Of a DNA stretch of 64,000 nucleotides, positions 35,593 to 46,200 are shown in pieces. Source of the stretch: Antennarius striatus (lineage: Eukaryota > Chordata > Actinopteri > Lophiiformes > Antennariidae); NCBI RefSeq assembly GCF_040054535.1, contig NC_090779.1, forward strand, positions 21,503,001 through 21,567,000. Reading direction: 5' to 3'. The translations under genes and the position numbers were made by a program. The notes under the pieces were generated by a model, which saw only the letters and a program-made list of their open reading frames with translations, searched no databases and was not told the origin of the DNA. Every line of letters begins with the position of its first letter. The stretch's first letter is position 1.

Positions 35593-37995
35593 ATGAGCAC
35601 CTTTGGGTACCACAAGGAGCTGAAGAAATACGAGGAGGTGGACGAAGACAAGCTTCTGGCAGCGTTGTCCTCCGAGGAGCTCCAGGAGCTGGAGCAAGAG
35701 CTGGCCGACCTGGACGACAACATCCCCATCGGCCTGAGACAGAAGGACCAGACCACCAAAACCCCAACGGGGAGCTTTGACAGGGACGCCCTGCTGAGAT
35801 ACTGGGAAGACGAGAACAGAAAGGATGACAGCATCGCACCTCGAGCTGGAGAGGTGAGAGCTTCCATCCACCCATCCATCCACACATTTTCTACCAAACA
35901 CATAAAAGAAACATAAATGCAACCACCCGGAGCATTTATCACGATGATTGTTTCGAGTTCAATACTTAAGGAACAACTAAAGGAGTAAAATATTTACAAT
36001 AACCTCAGGACAACAATCAATCCTTCAATCCTAGATTCCTTTCATTTGTTTTTACATCACAAATATTTTTACTATCGTCTTGCACAAGATTGGAGGTGAG
36101 AGGGACCATTCCCAGTATCTAATTGTAAAATAATTCTTTGTGATGATATCAGTATGAAAATAAAAAGATCAAGTCACACTTGCTTGTATTTGGGCTTTTG
36201 GTTTCAGTCCAAAAATGAGAATAAGTCCTCATCCATTTACTTTATTGTGTGTTTAAACATAAACACCCTGCTGTAACATATACTATAATGAGATGGAAGG
36301 ATTCATGTGTAGCCAGATTGCTTAAAAGTCTAAAAATAAAGTATGTCTGAGAAATGTTGCTGGTGGAGAGGGTTCTTAATTAGAAGTCAGAGGTTGGAGA
36401 ATGTCAGGGTTGAACCTAATTTTCTGTCCTGTTATCATGTGCAGGAGCGACGCTCAGATAAGAGCAGAGAGGAACGAGGGAAAGAAGCCACCGCTGATGC
36501 CGGCAAGAGTCTGGACAGCGACAGGAAAAAGATTTCCCTGAAGGGGAAGAAAATTCAGAGTGTTTTTTGCAGAAATGATTCCAAGAAAGATGAGGCTGAA
36601 AAGAAAGATGTGTGCAAAAAGGAGGCTCCGATCAGGAATAAATTCCCTCAGAAGAACATTCTGTCAAAAGGCTCCAAGGGTGAATGCAGGAGGACTGAAA
36701 GCACAGACCAAAATCTAAATGTAACCTCTGACAGACTGAGCGGAAACCCAACGGTCATCGATAAAACTCTGCAGCAGATCCTGTGTGATGATCCCACAGT
36801 GAACGAAGTCAACCTCAACAATATTGAAGACATCTCCCAGGAAACCCTGCTTCGTTTCGCCGAGGCCCTGTGCACCAACACTCACGTCCACATCTTCAGC
36901 CTCGCCAACACCCACGCTGACGACCGGGTGGCTTTTGCCATCTCTAAGATGCTCCGAGAAAACCAGGTGATCAGAAACCTGAACATCGAGTCCAACTTTG
37001 TCTCAGGTCAGGGCATCCTGGCTCTGCTGGCTGCACTGAAACACAACCGGACGCTGGTGGAGCTTCGTTTCCACAACCAGAGGCACATCTGTGGGGGGAA
37101 GGTGGAAATGGAAATCGTCCAGCTGCTGAGGGAAAACACCACTCTGCTCAAACTTGGTTATCAGTTTGACCTGCCAGGTCCGAGGATGACGGCAACCAGC
37201 ATCCTTACGCGCAACCAGGATCAGCAACGACAGAGGAGACTCCAGCAAAAGACGCAACAGAGTCCCCCAGAGATGTCAGGGCAAGGGTCTCGATCTTCTA
37301 CCGAAAGGAAACCACTGAAGAAGCCATCACAGTTTACAAAGACTGTTGAAAATCAGAAGAAAAACCCCCCTCCTCCGCTAGATTTACCGACGCGGAAGAT
37401 CTCCGAAATGGTCAAACAGCAAGAAGGTTCGAACAGCACGAAGACTCAAATAAACCAAAGGAAACCCAAGTCAAAGAAGCTCAAGAACGGCGCCAATGAA
37501 AAGGAGAGCAGCGAAATACTCAAAGACCTGAGGAACGCCTTGAAGCCGTCGCTCCAGAAGAGACGGGACGAACCCTCACACCTGCCGCTGCCACAGAGGT
37601 CAACCCGTGACGACCTGATGGCTGCGATTCGTGGGAGCAGCATCAGATCCTTAAAAAGGGTAAGACTCTCATTGGGTGGTGAGTGAATGAGGATTGAGGG
37701 GATTTCGGTTTGCATGAGCGAGAGCATCGCACGCATAATTAAGCCTTCAAAAGCCATTAGATCTCCTCCGTTTGTCCGCCGGCAGCCCCCGGCCGTGCTG
37801 TCAATACCTCGGCACGGTGAAGTTATAAATAGTTTGATAAGACTGTTGACTCTAAGTGCTGCTGGGAAGAGAGCAGACATGTTGGAAAAAGAAATTGACA
37901 AAATCTATTTTGACAGGACAGTCGGTCTTAAATCTGTATCTAAACGTGTGTGTTGGCCATGTTTTTCATTTCAGGTGGATTTGTCACAGGCCTGA
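35593..37995 (+). CDS. lmod2: Leiomodin-2, actin nucleator of muscle thin filaments
   Basis: Leiomodins nucleate actin and set thin-filament length at sarcomere pointed ends in striated muscle. Coding exons: 35593-35853, 36445-37659, 37975-37995, giving 498 residues (human LMOD2 547) with phase 0 at both junctions. Exon 1 carries the tropomyosin/actin-binding helix starting MSTFGYHKELKKYEEVDEDK and the block IGLRQKDQTTKTPTGSF. Exon 2 has a Lys/Glu-rich linker (about 88-200), then the tropomodulin-like leucine-rich domain (NPTVIDKTLQQIL, VNLNNIEDISQETLLRFAEA, FSLANTHADDRVAFAISKML, LRFHNQRHICG, NTTLLKLGYQFDLPGPRM). A basic C-terminal part follows with a WH2 motif (RDDLMAAIRGSSIRSLKRV). The last exon adds six residues. 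Unlike human LMOD2 it has only a four-proline run and no long acidic stretch. The 36343-37686 open frame begins upstream of exon 2; its first 34 codons are intronic. Confidence 0.93.
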
Positions 37996-38195
37996 ACTCA
38001 TCCGCTGATCTCACCTGAACTGTTCACACACTTTGTGGAAATAATTTTTATTTCACTCTCACTCTTTTTTTCTTTTTTTTTTTAAACAACTTTTCTTATT
38101 TAAGTTGCCACGTAGCAGCAGACTGCATTTATGTGTTCCATGTGTTGTATTTTGTTACTGTGTGAAACCCATGGTGAATAATTAATGTGTTGAGA

Positions 38196-38201
38196 AATAA
38201 A
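38196..38201 (+). other. lmod2: Candidate poly(A) signal of lmod2
   Basis: AATAAA about 200 nt after the lmod2 stop, in a T-rich 3' UTR. A second AATAAA follows at about 38226. Confidence 0.6.
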
Positions 38202-38344
38202 GATTATAGTCCGGCTATATGTTCATAAATAAAAAACAAAAGGTTTTCATAGAGTCGTTAATGTTCTATCAGTTGATTTAGAGATGAAATATCTATTAGC
38301 TCCTCTACTAAAGCTAGTGTGGCCTTCAGGTCATCCTGGCTCAT

Positions 38345-38665
38345 TTGATATTATCAGAATCAGAATCAGAAAATAGTTTATTGCCAGTAAAGTTTACCAC
38401 ACGAGGAACTTGACGCGGTTTCGGTGCATTAAAAGGTGGAAGAGAAGCAATAAGGAATAATATGGAATAAGGAATAAAAAAAGGAACAAAAACTATTTAC
38501 AATTTACATGAAGGTGGGCCACAATGAGCTGGCGTCTCATCCAGGGTGTACCACTCCTTGTGCCTGCAACCAGATAGGCTCTGGCAGACCTGTTACACAC
38601 AAGGCGGATAAGCAGCTATGAGATGGATGGATGAATGGGTGGATGGGTGGATGGATGGATGCTGT
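38345..38665 (+). mobile_element. SINE-like repeats with (GATG)n tail
   Basis: It begins with 'atcagaatcagaatcag' and 'tttattgccagtaaag', a very common fish repeat start. A second piece follows with 'gagctggcgtctcatccagg' and 'ggataagcagctatgagatg', and it ends in a GGATGGATGGATG tail. Two families may be abutted. Confidence 0.65.
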
Positions 38666-39434
38666 TTTCTTTTTAAATCCAAAGCATTGGTCTGTGAGAC
38701 TGTTACTGGCTGATATTTGACTTTCTCTTTTCTTTTATATGTAGATTGAAGCATTTTTGTTTTGTCTTTTTCATTTAAAATCGACGGATTCAAATCCCAC
38801 ATCAGTGTTGAAACAGAAATGTGGTGTAAAGAAGCGCCTGTTGAATATATTATGGCATCTCCTTGACACGCAGGAGCCTGAGAGGAGGATGAAGTCAGTG
38901 TGTTCTGTCAAAGACTCGTCGCAGGGGGATTAAAGTCCAACACAAATTAAGACAGAGTTATGCGTGATGACAGCAGCTGTTGCTTCCTGTCTGTCGCCAC
39001 AGACAGTTAAAAACACGAGAGGGATCCTGAAAGGTTTAGTGAGTGAGAGATGATTTGTTCTTTACAGCCTGCCGTTTGAGTCGTCTGCTGCGACAGGAAA
39101 CAAACTGATGAGACAAAGTGAATCTGGTGAAACAATGTCATGTCAACATGCAAAACACAAGCATGTTAACAGACTGTATGTTGACAAGTTATGATTTTCA
39201 AATTCAGCAGAACCTCAGCGTCAGCGGGCTGACATCCTGACCTTAGCACGTTAGCGTGCTAACAGATTGAAGTCAGGGACAGCTGGTCTGGATGGACTTC
39301 ACTTTATTTTGACATGAGTCAAGTTCTGTTAAAATATTAAAATAAGACATAGTTTACAGTGAAATCCACCATGCATGTTTGGGTACATCCTCCTCCTGGA
39401 CATTGTGATGGACGGATGTACTGACACCCTACGG

Positions 39435-39860
39435 CATAAGTGTCAAACTCAAGGCCCGGGGGCCAAATGTGGCCCGCCACATCATTTTATGTGACCCGCA
39501 TGAGCATAAAAGGTCAGAGTGTCTAAAGATAAATAGGTCAAAAGTGTGCTTTGACCAAAACTGCATTTCCCACAATGCAGTAATCGAGGCCATTTTAACT
39601 TTGACAAAAACATTTTAAACAAAGAAGAAGAAGAATTTTGAACAAAGTTAACTTGTTCAAAACTAATTTGTGTTTGATGTTATTTTTCTATATTCCCTTG
39701 GATAGTTTGATCCTTGATTGAAGGAGTTTTGTGGATTTCATAACCTGACAAATTAAAAGGCTCTAAGTTACAACAGAGAAATGAACAAACATATTTTTTT
39801 TTTCTGTGCAGCTGTATTTTTTGTAAATTGAATAAATAATAACATGAGTAGGTGAATTTA
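39435..39860 (+). mobile_element. Truncated hAT-like DNA transposon
   Basis: It starts CATAAGTGTCAAACTCAAGG and stays close to the 26.46-kb element through 'ggcccgggggccaaatgtgg' and 'tttgatccttgattga'. It then loses similarity before the right terminal repeat, so the right end is missing. Confidence 0.72.
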
Positions 39861-41367
39861 TTTTACACGACATTGAATTATCACATTTTGACATGATTCT
39901 TACACACCACTAGCTATCAGGGTTTTAACGAAGTCTTTGGAACCTTCTTAAAGCTCTACCTGCAGAAGAACCTTCACAGGTCAGAATATTATCTTTTCAA
40001 ACAGAAACCCCAGTCAGGGGTCAGTAAAACAGAGTTCAATCAAATCAGCTGGCAAAGAAAGGAGAAGATGTGATGTAATCCACTTTATTTAGTGTTACTC
40101 AAGTTCATTGAACAGCTGTTCCAAGTAAACATGGACTCCCCCTGGGGGGGAAAGAGTGGAGGGGGGGGGGGTCAAGTCAAGGGGAGTGTGCGACCAATAA
40201 GTTATCATGTAATAAAATAGCTCATAAATGTTCCTCTTATGTTTGACTGGTGGAGAATAAAGTCCTCCACTATGTCCTGATATTGCTGCTGTGCTCAAAC
40301 TGGAGTCCACAGTGAGCAGCTGGGGGACAGTCTGTCCTCTATTATTATAATGGCTTTTGAAATGTGAGTGCTCGGGATGCTTCGCTGTGTTTCTCTGAAA
40401 CTGTTTAGGGATGAAGCTCTGCTGGAAGCACGCTAGCCGCTCCATGTGGCTTCGCTTGGACGACAACACTGCACCCTGAGACGCCCCCAAAGGAAACAAG
40501 GAAACGACCACAGAATGATGCAGGTCATCAGAATATACACCAGTTACCATGGAAACCACCTTAGCATGTTAGCATTAGTGGTCGGAAACCATTTAACGTC
40601 CTTGAGAAGAGATACCTCACACAGAGAACAGTTTGGAATTCTACAACTTCCCCTGTTTCAGAGCTGACATCTAAAAAGATGGATTGATCGATTGATTGAC
40701 TGATGGTGATCCAGATCAAAACTAACCAATGTCAGCCTAAGAGGGAGTATGGACTCTGATCACCTTGTTCTCAGCATGTCTCACTTCACCAATCATCAAG
40801 GTGGGGATGATACACCCCCCCCCCCCACACACACACACACACAAACTCATTCAAACTATGCTCACCCGGGTCCATTAGGCGACTAGGTTTCATCTAGACC
40901 CAACAGGAGTATCTCAACCCCCTCCTTGCTGGTTGTCAATCTTTCAGCACATCTCGGTGCATGTTGTTATGTTCAGCTAAATATAACATTATAATATTAA
41001 TATTACGAGATGCTTTATTTAAAAACTATTTGTAGCCATGCACCCAGTTATAGCCCTGATCACAGCGACAGTATGCCGGCCATACTCGACTCACATCAAC
41101 AGCTAAACTGACTTTAGCACTGGATTAACACAGACCATACATATTCCTGTTGACACACTTAAAAAGCTCATCTGCATGATGACCTTCGTCCCGTGTTGTT
41201 GTGCTCACGTTGAGGTTGTGGTGTGTTTTTTATTGCATGATAGTCCAGGCATCTCTGAAAGAGTGTGGTGTGTTTTCCTTCCATCACTCCCCATCTCCGG
41301 GGTGGAGTGTAAAATAAAAAAAAAAAACTGCAAATATGAATTTCTACTTGTGACAAAAACCACACCA

Positions 41368-41823
41368 ACTAAGGGCCACATCAGCATAATGGCTGTCCTC
41401 AAAAGGCCAGATGTAACTTATAAATGTAAGCAAATGTAATGTAAAATAAGTCTAACTACTCCTTAATGTTAAATAACTCTGAATTTATTATTAAACTTAA
41501 AAAGATTACAGTTGCACAGAAAAAAAAATGTTTCTCTGTTATAACATAAATCCTTTTGTCAGGTTACGAAACCAAGGGAACTCCATCAATCAGGGGTCAA
41601 ACTATCCAATGACTCAAGAAAAATAACATCAAACACAAGTTAGGACATTAACTTTGTTCAAAATGTTTTTGTCAATATTAAAATGGGCTTAATTACTGCA
41701 TTGTGGGAAATGTAGTTTTTGCTCAAAGCACACTTTTGACCTACAGTTTATATTTTTAGACACTCTGACTCTTTATGCTCTTGCGGGCCACATTTGGCCC
41801 CCGGGCTTTGAGTTTGACACATG
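41368..41823 (-). mobile_element. hAT-like DNA transposon, inverted copy
   Basis: Same family, opposite orientation: it ends 'ggcccccgggctttgagttt' then GACACATGTG at 41823, the reverse of the left terminus of the other copies. The other end carries 'gggccacatcagcataatgg'. Together with 39435-39860 it makes an imperfect inverted pair about 1.5 kb apart. Confidence 0.72.
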
Positions 41824-41871
41824 TGCACTCAAACATAAATCAGGAGACAGATTTATCTGTAAATATTAACA

Positions 41872-41877
41872 TTTATT
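41872..41877 (-). other. wasl: Candidate poly(A) signal of wasl
   Basis: AATAAA on the minus strand about 1.33 kb beyond the wasl stop. It would give a long 3' UTR that contains a poly(T/A) run near 42117-42133. No nearer perfect hexamer stands out. Confidence 0.4.
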
Positions 41878-43206
41878 TAAGTATACAATTTAGCATTTTC
41901 TTACCCCCCCCACCCACCCTTTTCACAGGTTCTCTGTCAGTATCGCGGCTTCTTGATGCAGCATTAAGCCTCGCTGGAGGACGGTAAAAACTCTAAGACG
42001 AACAGTTAAAACGAGCATGAGTTATTTCTTCACACTTTTTACAGACAGAGGTTCACAGGCATCGTCAAACCCACAGGCTGCTTGCAAATGCCGCATTTGG
42101 TTTGTTATTATTTGCTTTTTTTTTTTTTTTTTACAGTCTCATTGCATAAAATTATAGTTTGTTAATGAAAGGACGGAAGAGGATGAAGGAGTCCACGTCC
42201 AGCGATTTCTTGACGTGTGATAGTTGTGTGAAATACTGACCAAACCACTGTTCCATGTCTCCTCCTGCTGAAAATAACAGAATGACGTCACAAGAAAAAC
42301 AACCAACTACACATCGAGAACTAAATTTCCATCGTTTCACAAATGCCGCAGCTTCTTAGAATGTAAATGTGTGTGGAAATGTGTGGGTCGAAACGGAAAA
42401 AGTCAACTTCAGTCATGCGTGTAGTCCACTTAAAGGTCACAACAGAACAACACTTCTCCAAAGTGTCCATCACTGATGTAACCCACCTGAAATAAAATAA
42501 TTTGACAAAACGCATACACCCCCTCCCAAAAAAACAACAACAAAAAAAAAATCCTGACATGAAAATTGTGTGCAAGTGAACGTTTTTTGTTTTGTAAAAT
42601 TAAAAGTTCCATGTCCACGCCGGTCGACTGAGCCGCCACATTTTGGTCAAAGGATTTGTGGAAAATTAACAGAACCAAATTAGGATTCATGAGGGAGAGT
42701 CTGGTACGAAAAGAAGCAAAGCAAGAAAATGGTGAGATCTCACATTTAAACCCACAGATGTCAAACACAAAGAGGATCCCGCCTGTTTGGTCGCATGCAC
42801 ACCTCCCTTTTCAGTCTCTTTGACAATGAACGGAAACATGAAGAAATGAGCAGTGAAACGTTTCCCTAAGACTCAGAGTCGCCTCAGAGGAGCAGCGACA
42901 GGTTGCTACCGGTGACTGACGACAGCAGGAAGCCGGGTGTCCCCTCCATGCTGCGCTGACGACAGGACAGCCGAGATAAACCCTCAAGGTGATAAACGCT
43001 ATAGGTTTGACAGATGAGGTATTGCACAGATTAATTAGAATAGTCTTAAAAAAAAAGATCAAAAAACCAAAAAAGGCAAAAATAAATAGACAGCCAATTC
43101 ATACAACATTTACATTACAATTTTAGTCAGATGCTGGAAGATTTTGAAAAGATATTTTAGTGTCAGCGGTAGATAAAGGGGCTGGGGCTGAGGATATAAA
43201 CGCCCG

Positions 43207-46200
43207 CTAGTCGTCCCACTCGTCGTCATCTTCAAAGTCCTCTTCGTCTTCGTCGTCCTCGTCTTCATCTGAAGAAAAGAAATGCAAAGTTTAGAAGAGA
43301 ATTCTAGAAGAAGAAAACCCTCACATGAAGTCAGCAGGTCAGAAAGCACAAAGTGAACTGGGATGAACCCGGGTTAAACGTAGCAGCACCAGCGGGGCAG
43401 CGCAGCCATGATTGACGCAGGACGCGGCTACCTGAGGAATGGATGGCTTTGCTCCTCTTCTGCATCACCTCCATCAGAGCGCCCACGATGCCAGCAGTGG
43501 GAGCCGGCGTTGGAGAACCAGACTCCGAATTATCTGAAACCTGGAGTCACAGACACAGACCCATAGCCGTTTGTTACAATCAGGTTGTACTCAAGCCTAC
43601 ATCCTATGGATCGTCAGGCATCAAAGCCCTTTCTGATTGGATCTGTATTGTGGAACTTTTGCGCCTTTATGATGCGAGTTCAGCGAGTCTGAACAGTAAA
43701 CGTGTGTGCCGTCAGAATGTCGTACGTTCTTTAGCTGGATTCCCTGTCGGATCTGGTCCAGCAGGGCGTCCCGGCCCACGCCGGAGGCCGGCGCTCTGTG
43801 GTTCTGCTCCACCTTCTTCAGCTGGGTTCCTCCTCTGATCTGCTCCAGCAGCGCCGACTTCCCGCCGGGTCCTGGCGAGTGAGGAGAGTCTCCGCCGACA
43901 CCGACGCCGTCCAGCTCCTGAGGGGGAGGAGGGCCAGGAGGAGGAGGTGGCGGAGGAGGGGGCGGAGCAGGGACGGAGCCACCTCGTGATGGAGACTGTT
44001 GGGACAATGGGGGGGGTGGAGGAGGGGGCGGGGCTTGGGGAGTAATGGCGTGCAGGGAAGGTGGAGGAGGGGGAGGCGGAGGCTGTTGGTGGTGATGGTG
44101 GGGAGGAGGAGGGTGCTGGTGACCCCCCCTGGTGGGAGGAGGGGGAGGGGGCGGTGCACCTAGAGTTCCAGGTCTGGAGGGGGGTGGTGGAGGAGGAGCT
44201 GACACAGGGGCTCGGGATGGAGGAGGGGGAGGAGGGGCTCCACGACCCCCTCTGGAAGGGGGTGGCGGAGGAGGTGGCGGAGCTGAGCTGTGGTGTGGCG
44301 GCGGAGGAGGTGGGGGGGGGCCGCCACGAGAGGGAGGTGGCGGGGGTGCTGCAGGAGAGGGACAACACATCATCACATGACATCACCAACAACTGTTCGC
44401 TTCAGGAACTCAGTAGAAAACGGCAGCACCGTCAGCGGCGTTTATCAAGAATGAAACACGGTGGAGGTGCGGGGGCTCACCCTGCCTCCTCAGCTCGTTC
44501 TTCACCGCCTCCACGCCTCCCTTTTTCTCGATGAAGTCGTAGATGACCTTGGACGTCTCCCGGTCCTTCAGCTGGGCCTCGGAGATGCCGCACATGTCAA
44601 ACAGGTTCTTGAGTTCGGGGTCCAGGTTGTTCAGCTACAGGGTCAGCAAAGCAGCCAGCAGTTAAAAGGACGTTTAACAAGACCTGTGTCCAACTTCCAT
44701 CACATGATGATGTCATGTTAGCTGGTTCGTGAAAAAGTTACCAGTTTAGAATCCAAATTAAAGTCCTTCCTTTTTATGGTCTAGATTTTTTTGAAGTATT
44801 TCACTAATTCTTCAAAAACCTGAAAATTTTCCCTCTTTGAGATACAAAACTTTTTGTCATTTGTTGATGAATGCGGAACCTGATGAGGATTCTGTTTTCG
44901 CCCACAATGGACTCTGAGCAGGACCACATTATTAAATGAGTGTCTGGGTTTCTTCTGCCGTTTTAAGCATAGTGTGACTCCTGGTGGCCAACAGGCAGAA
45001 CTACAAGTTGCCTGCATTCTGACAACAATCCACTGAAATCATTTTGAGGCTTTGCAGCTTTTCATTTGAAGGGCCACTATCATACTATCGTTCATCAAAG
45101 GACTGAAGAAGAGGAGTGTTATTAGCATCTAAGAGTGTTTATCAGTTTCCTAAATTTGCAGCTCTTTGATAAATCTTTGATCAACATTCTGGATCTGTGT
45201 GTCGCCTCCGAGACATAGCGACACGTTTGTGAACATGAGCAGGAAGCAAAAAGAGCCTTTTGTGTGACTTCATCATTCAGCCCCCACACAGGTCACTATT
45301 GTGCTCCTGCCTGTGTCTGTGTGTGTGTTTGTTTGTGCGTGTGTGTTTAGTAGAATGGAAAGGGGTACTCACATCAAACCCCGTGTTTGGATCCCAGCCC
45401 ACGTGACCGATGTGCCTGAAGATAACGGGACAGACAGGTGGTGAGATCACACGGGTCTACAGACACAAACACGCAAATATGCAGGCTTACAGGAATTATT
45501 TAGCATGTGCACAAGGGTGGCCATGTGCACATGCTAAATAGTGAGCCCACGCACACACTCATGCATCGGTCAGAAAGACAGTGTGGCCATTGAGCGCGCT
45601 CAGAACACAACGCACCACGGTGATTGTTGTCATGGAGCTTTTCATTTCTCAAGGCGACCCATGATTAAACGCACTGATGTCATTTGAGTATCTTGTGTTT
45701 AAATTCCAATTAAAACCAAACGATTAGCTGATAACTTTAAATTCAACAAATAGAAAACAAAGTTATTTTGGTCATTTCTTCACATAATCCAGGTTTTATG
45801 TTGTTACTCAACAGAATGTCTTCATTTAAAAAGATATTTTTAAAGATGTTACTAAGGATTTCTCAGGAAACCAAAGAGGTTACTTTCACATTTTCCGACA
45901 TTTATCAATCGAACAGTAAACATCTGGACTATTAGACATTGGGGGGGGGGGGGCTCACTGGAAGTTGCTGGGCGTGCCGATGTCGGCTTTGGTCAGCTTC
46001 TTCTTCTTGGATTTGGTCTTCTTGTCCCTCCGGGTCAGCCCGCTGTGGCTCAGCATGTTGTTGAGGTGGTGGTGAGGCTGCTGGTGGCCGTGGGAGTTGT
46101 GGAATCGGACGTTGTTGATCTCTGGGTTCTTGATGTCCACCGTGGCCATGTGCAGAGCTGGACCTGCAGCAGGAGGGAGGGAGGGAGGGAGGAGGGCAGT

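Larger units (their letters stand above)
38202..41871. other. Spacer between convergent lmod2 and wasl, repeat-rich
   Basis: No gene is seen. It holds a SINE-like pair (38.35-38.66 kb), two hAT-like copies in opposite orientation (39.4 and 41.6 kb), G or C homopolymer runs near 40.16 and 40.82 kb, and a short (CA)n run near 40.83 kb. The open frame at 40095-40559 (minus) has no recognisable domain or splice context. Confidence 0.6.

Noticed and set aside
36343-36444. In-frame ATG upstream of lmod2 exon 2 that would give a 447-residue protein
   Set aside because: The leucine-rich domain needs exon 1 (MSTFGY...) and there is a clear acceptor at 36444, so these 34 codons are intronic.
38770-38800. 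tRNA T-arm-like GATTCAAATCCC
   Set aside because: No matching acceptor stem, anticodon arm or A-box upstream; the whole window shows no convincing tRNA.
43621-44534. Long Gly-rich and Ser/Pro-rich frames on both strands at 43.6-44.5 kb
   Set aside because: Only the frame giving the proline-rich and WH2 segments belongs to wasl; the rest are out-of-frame readings of the CCN repeats.
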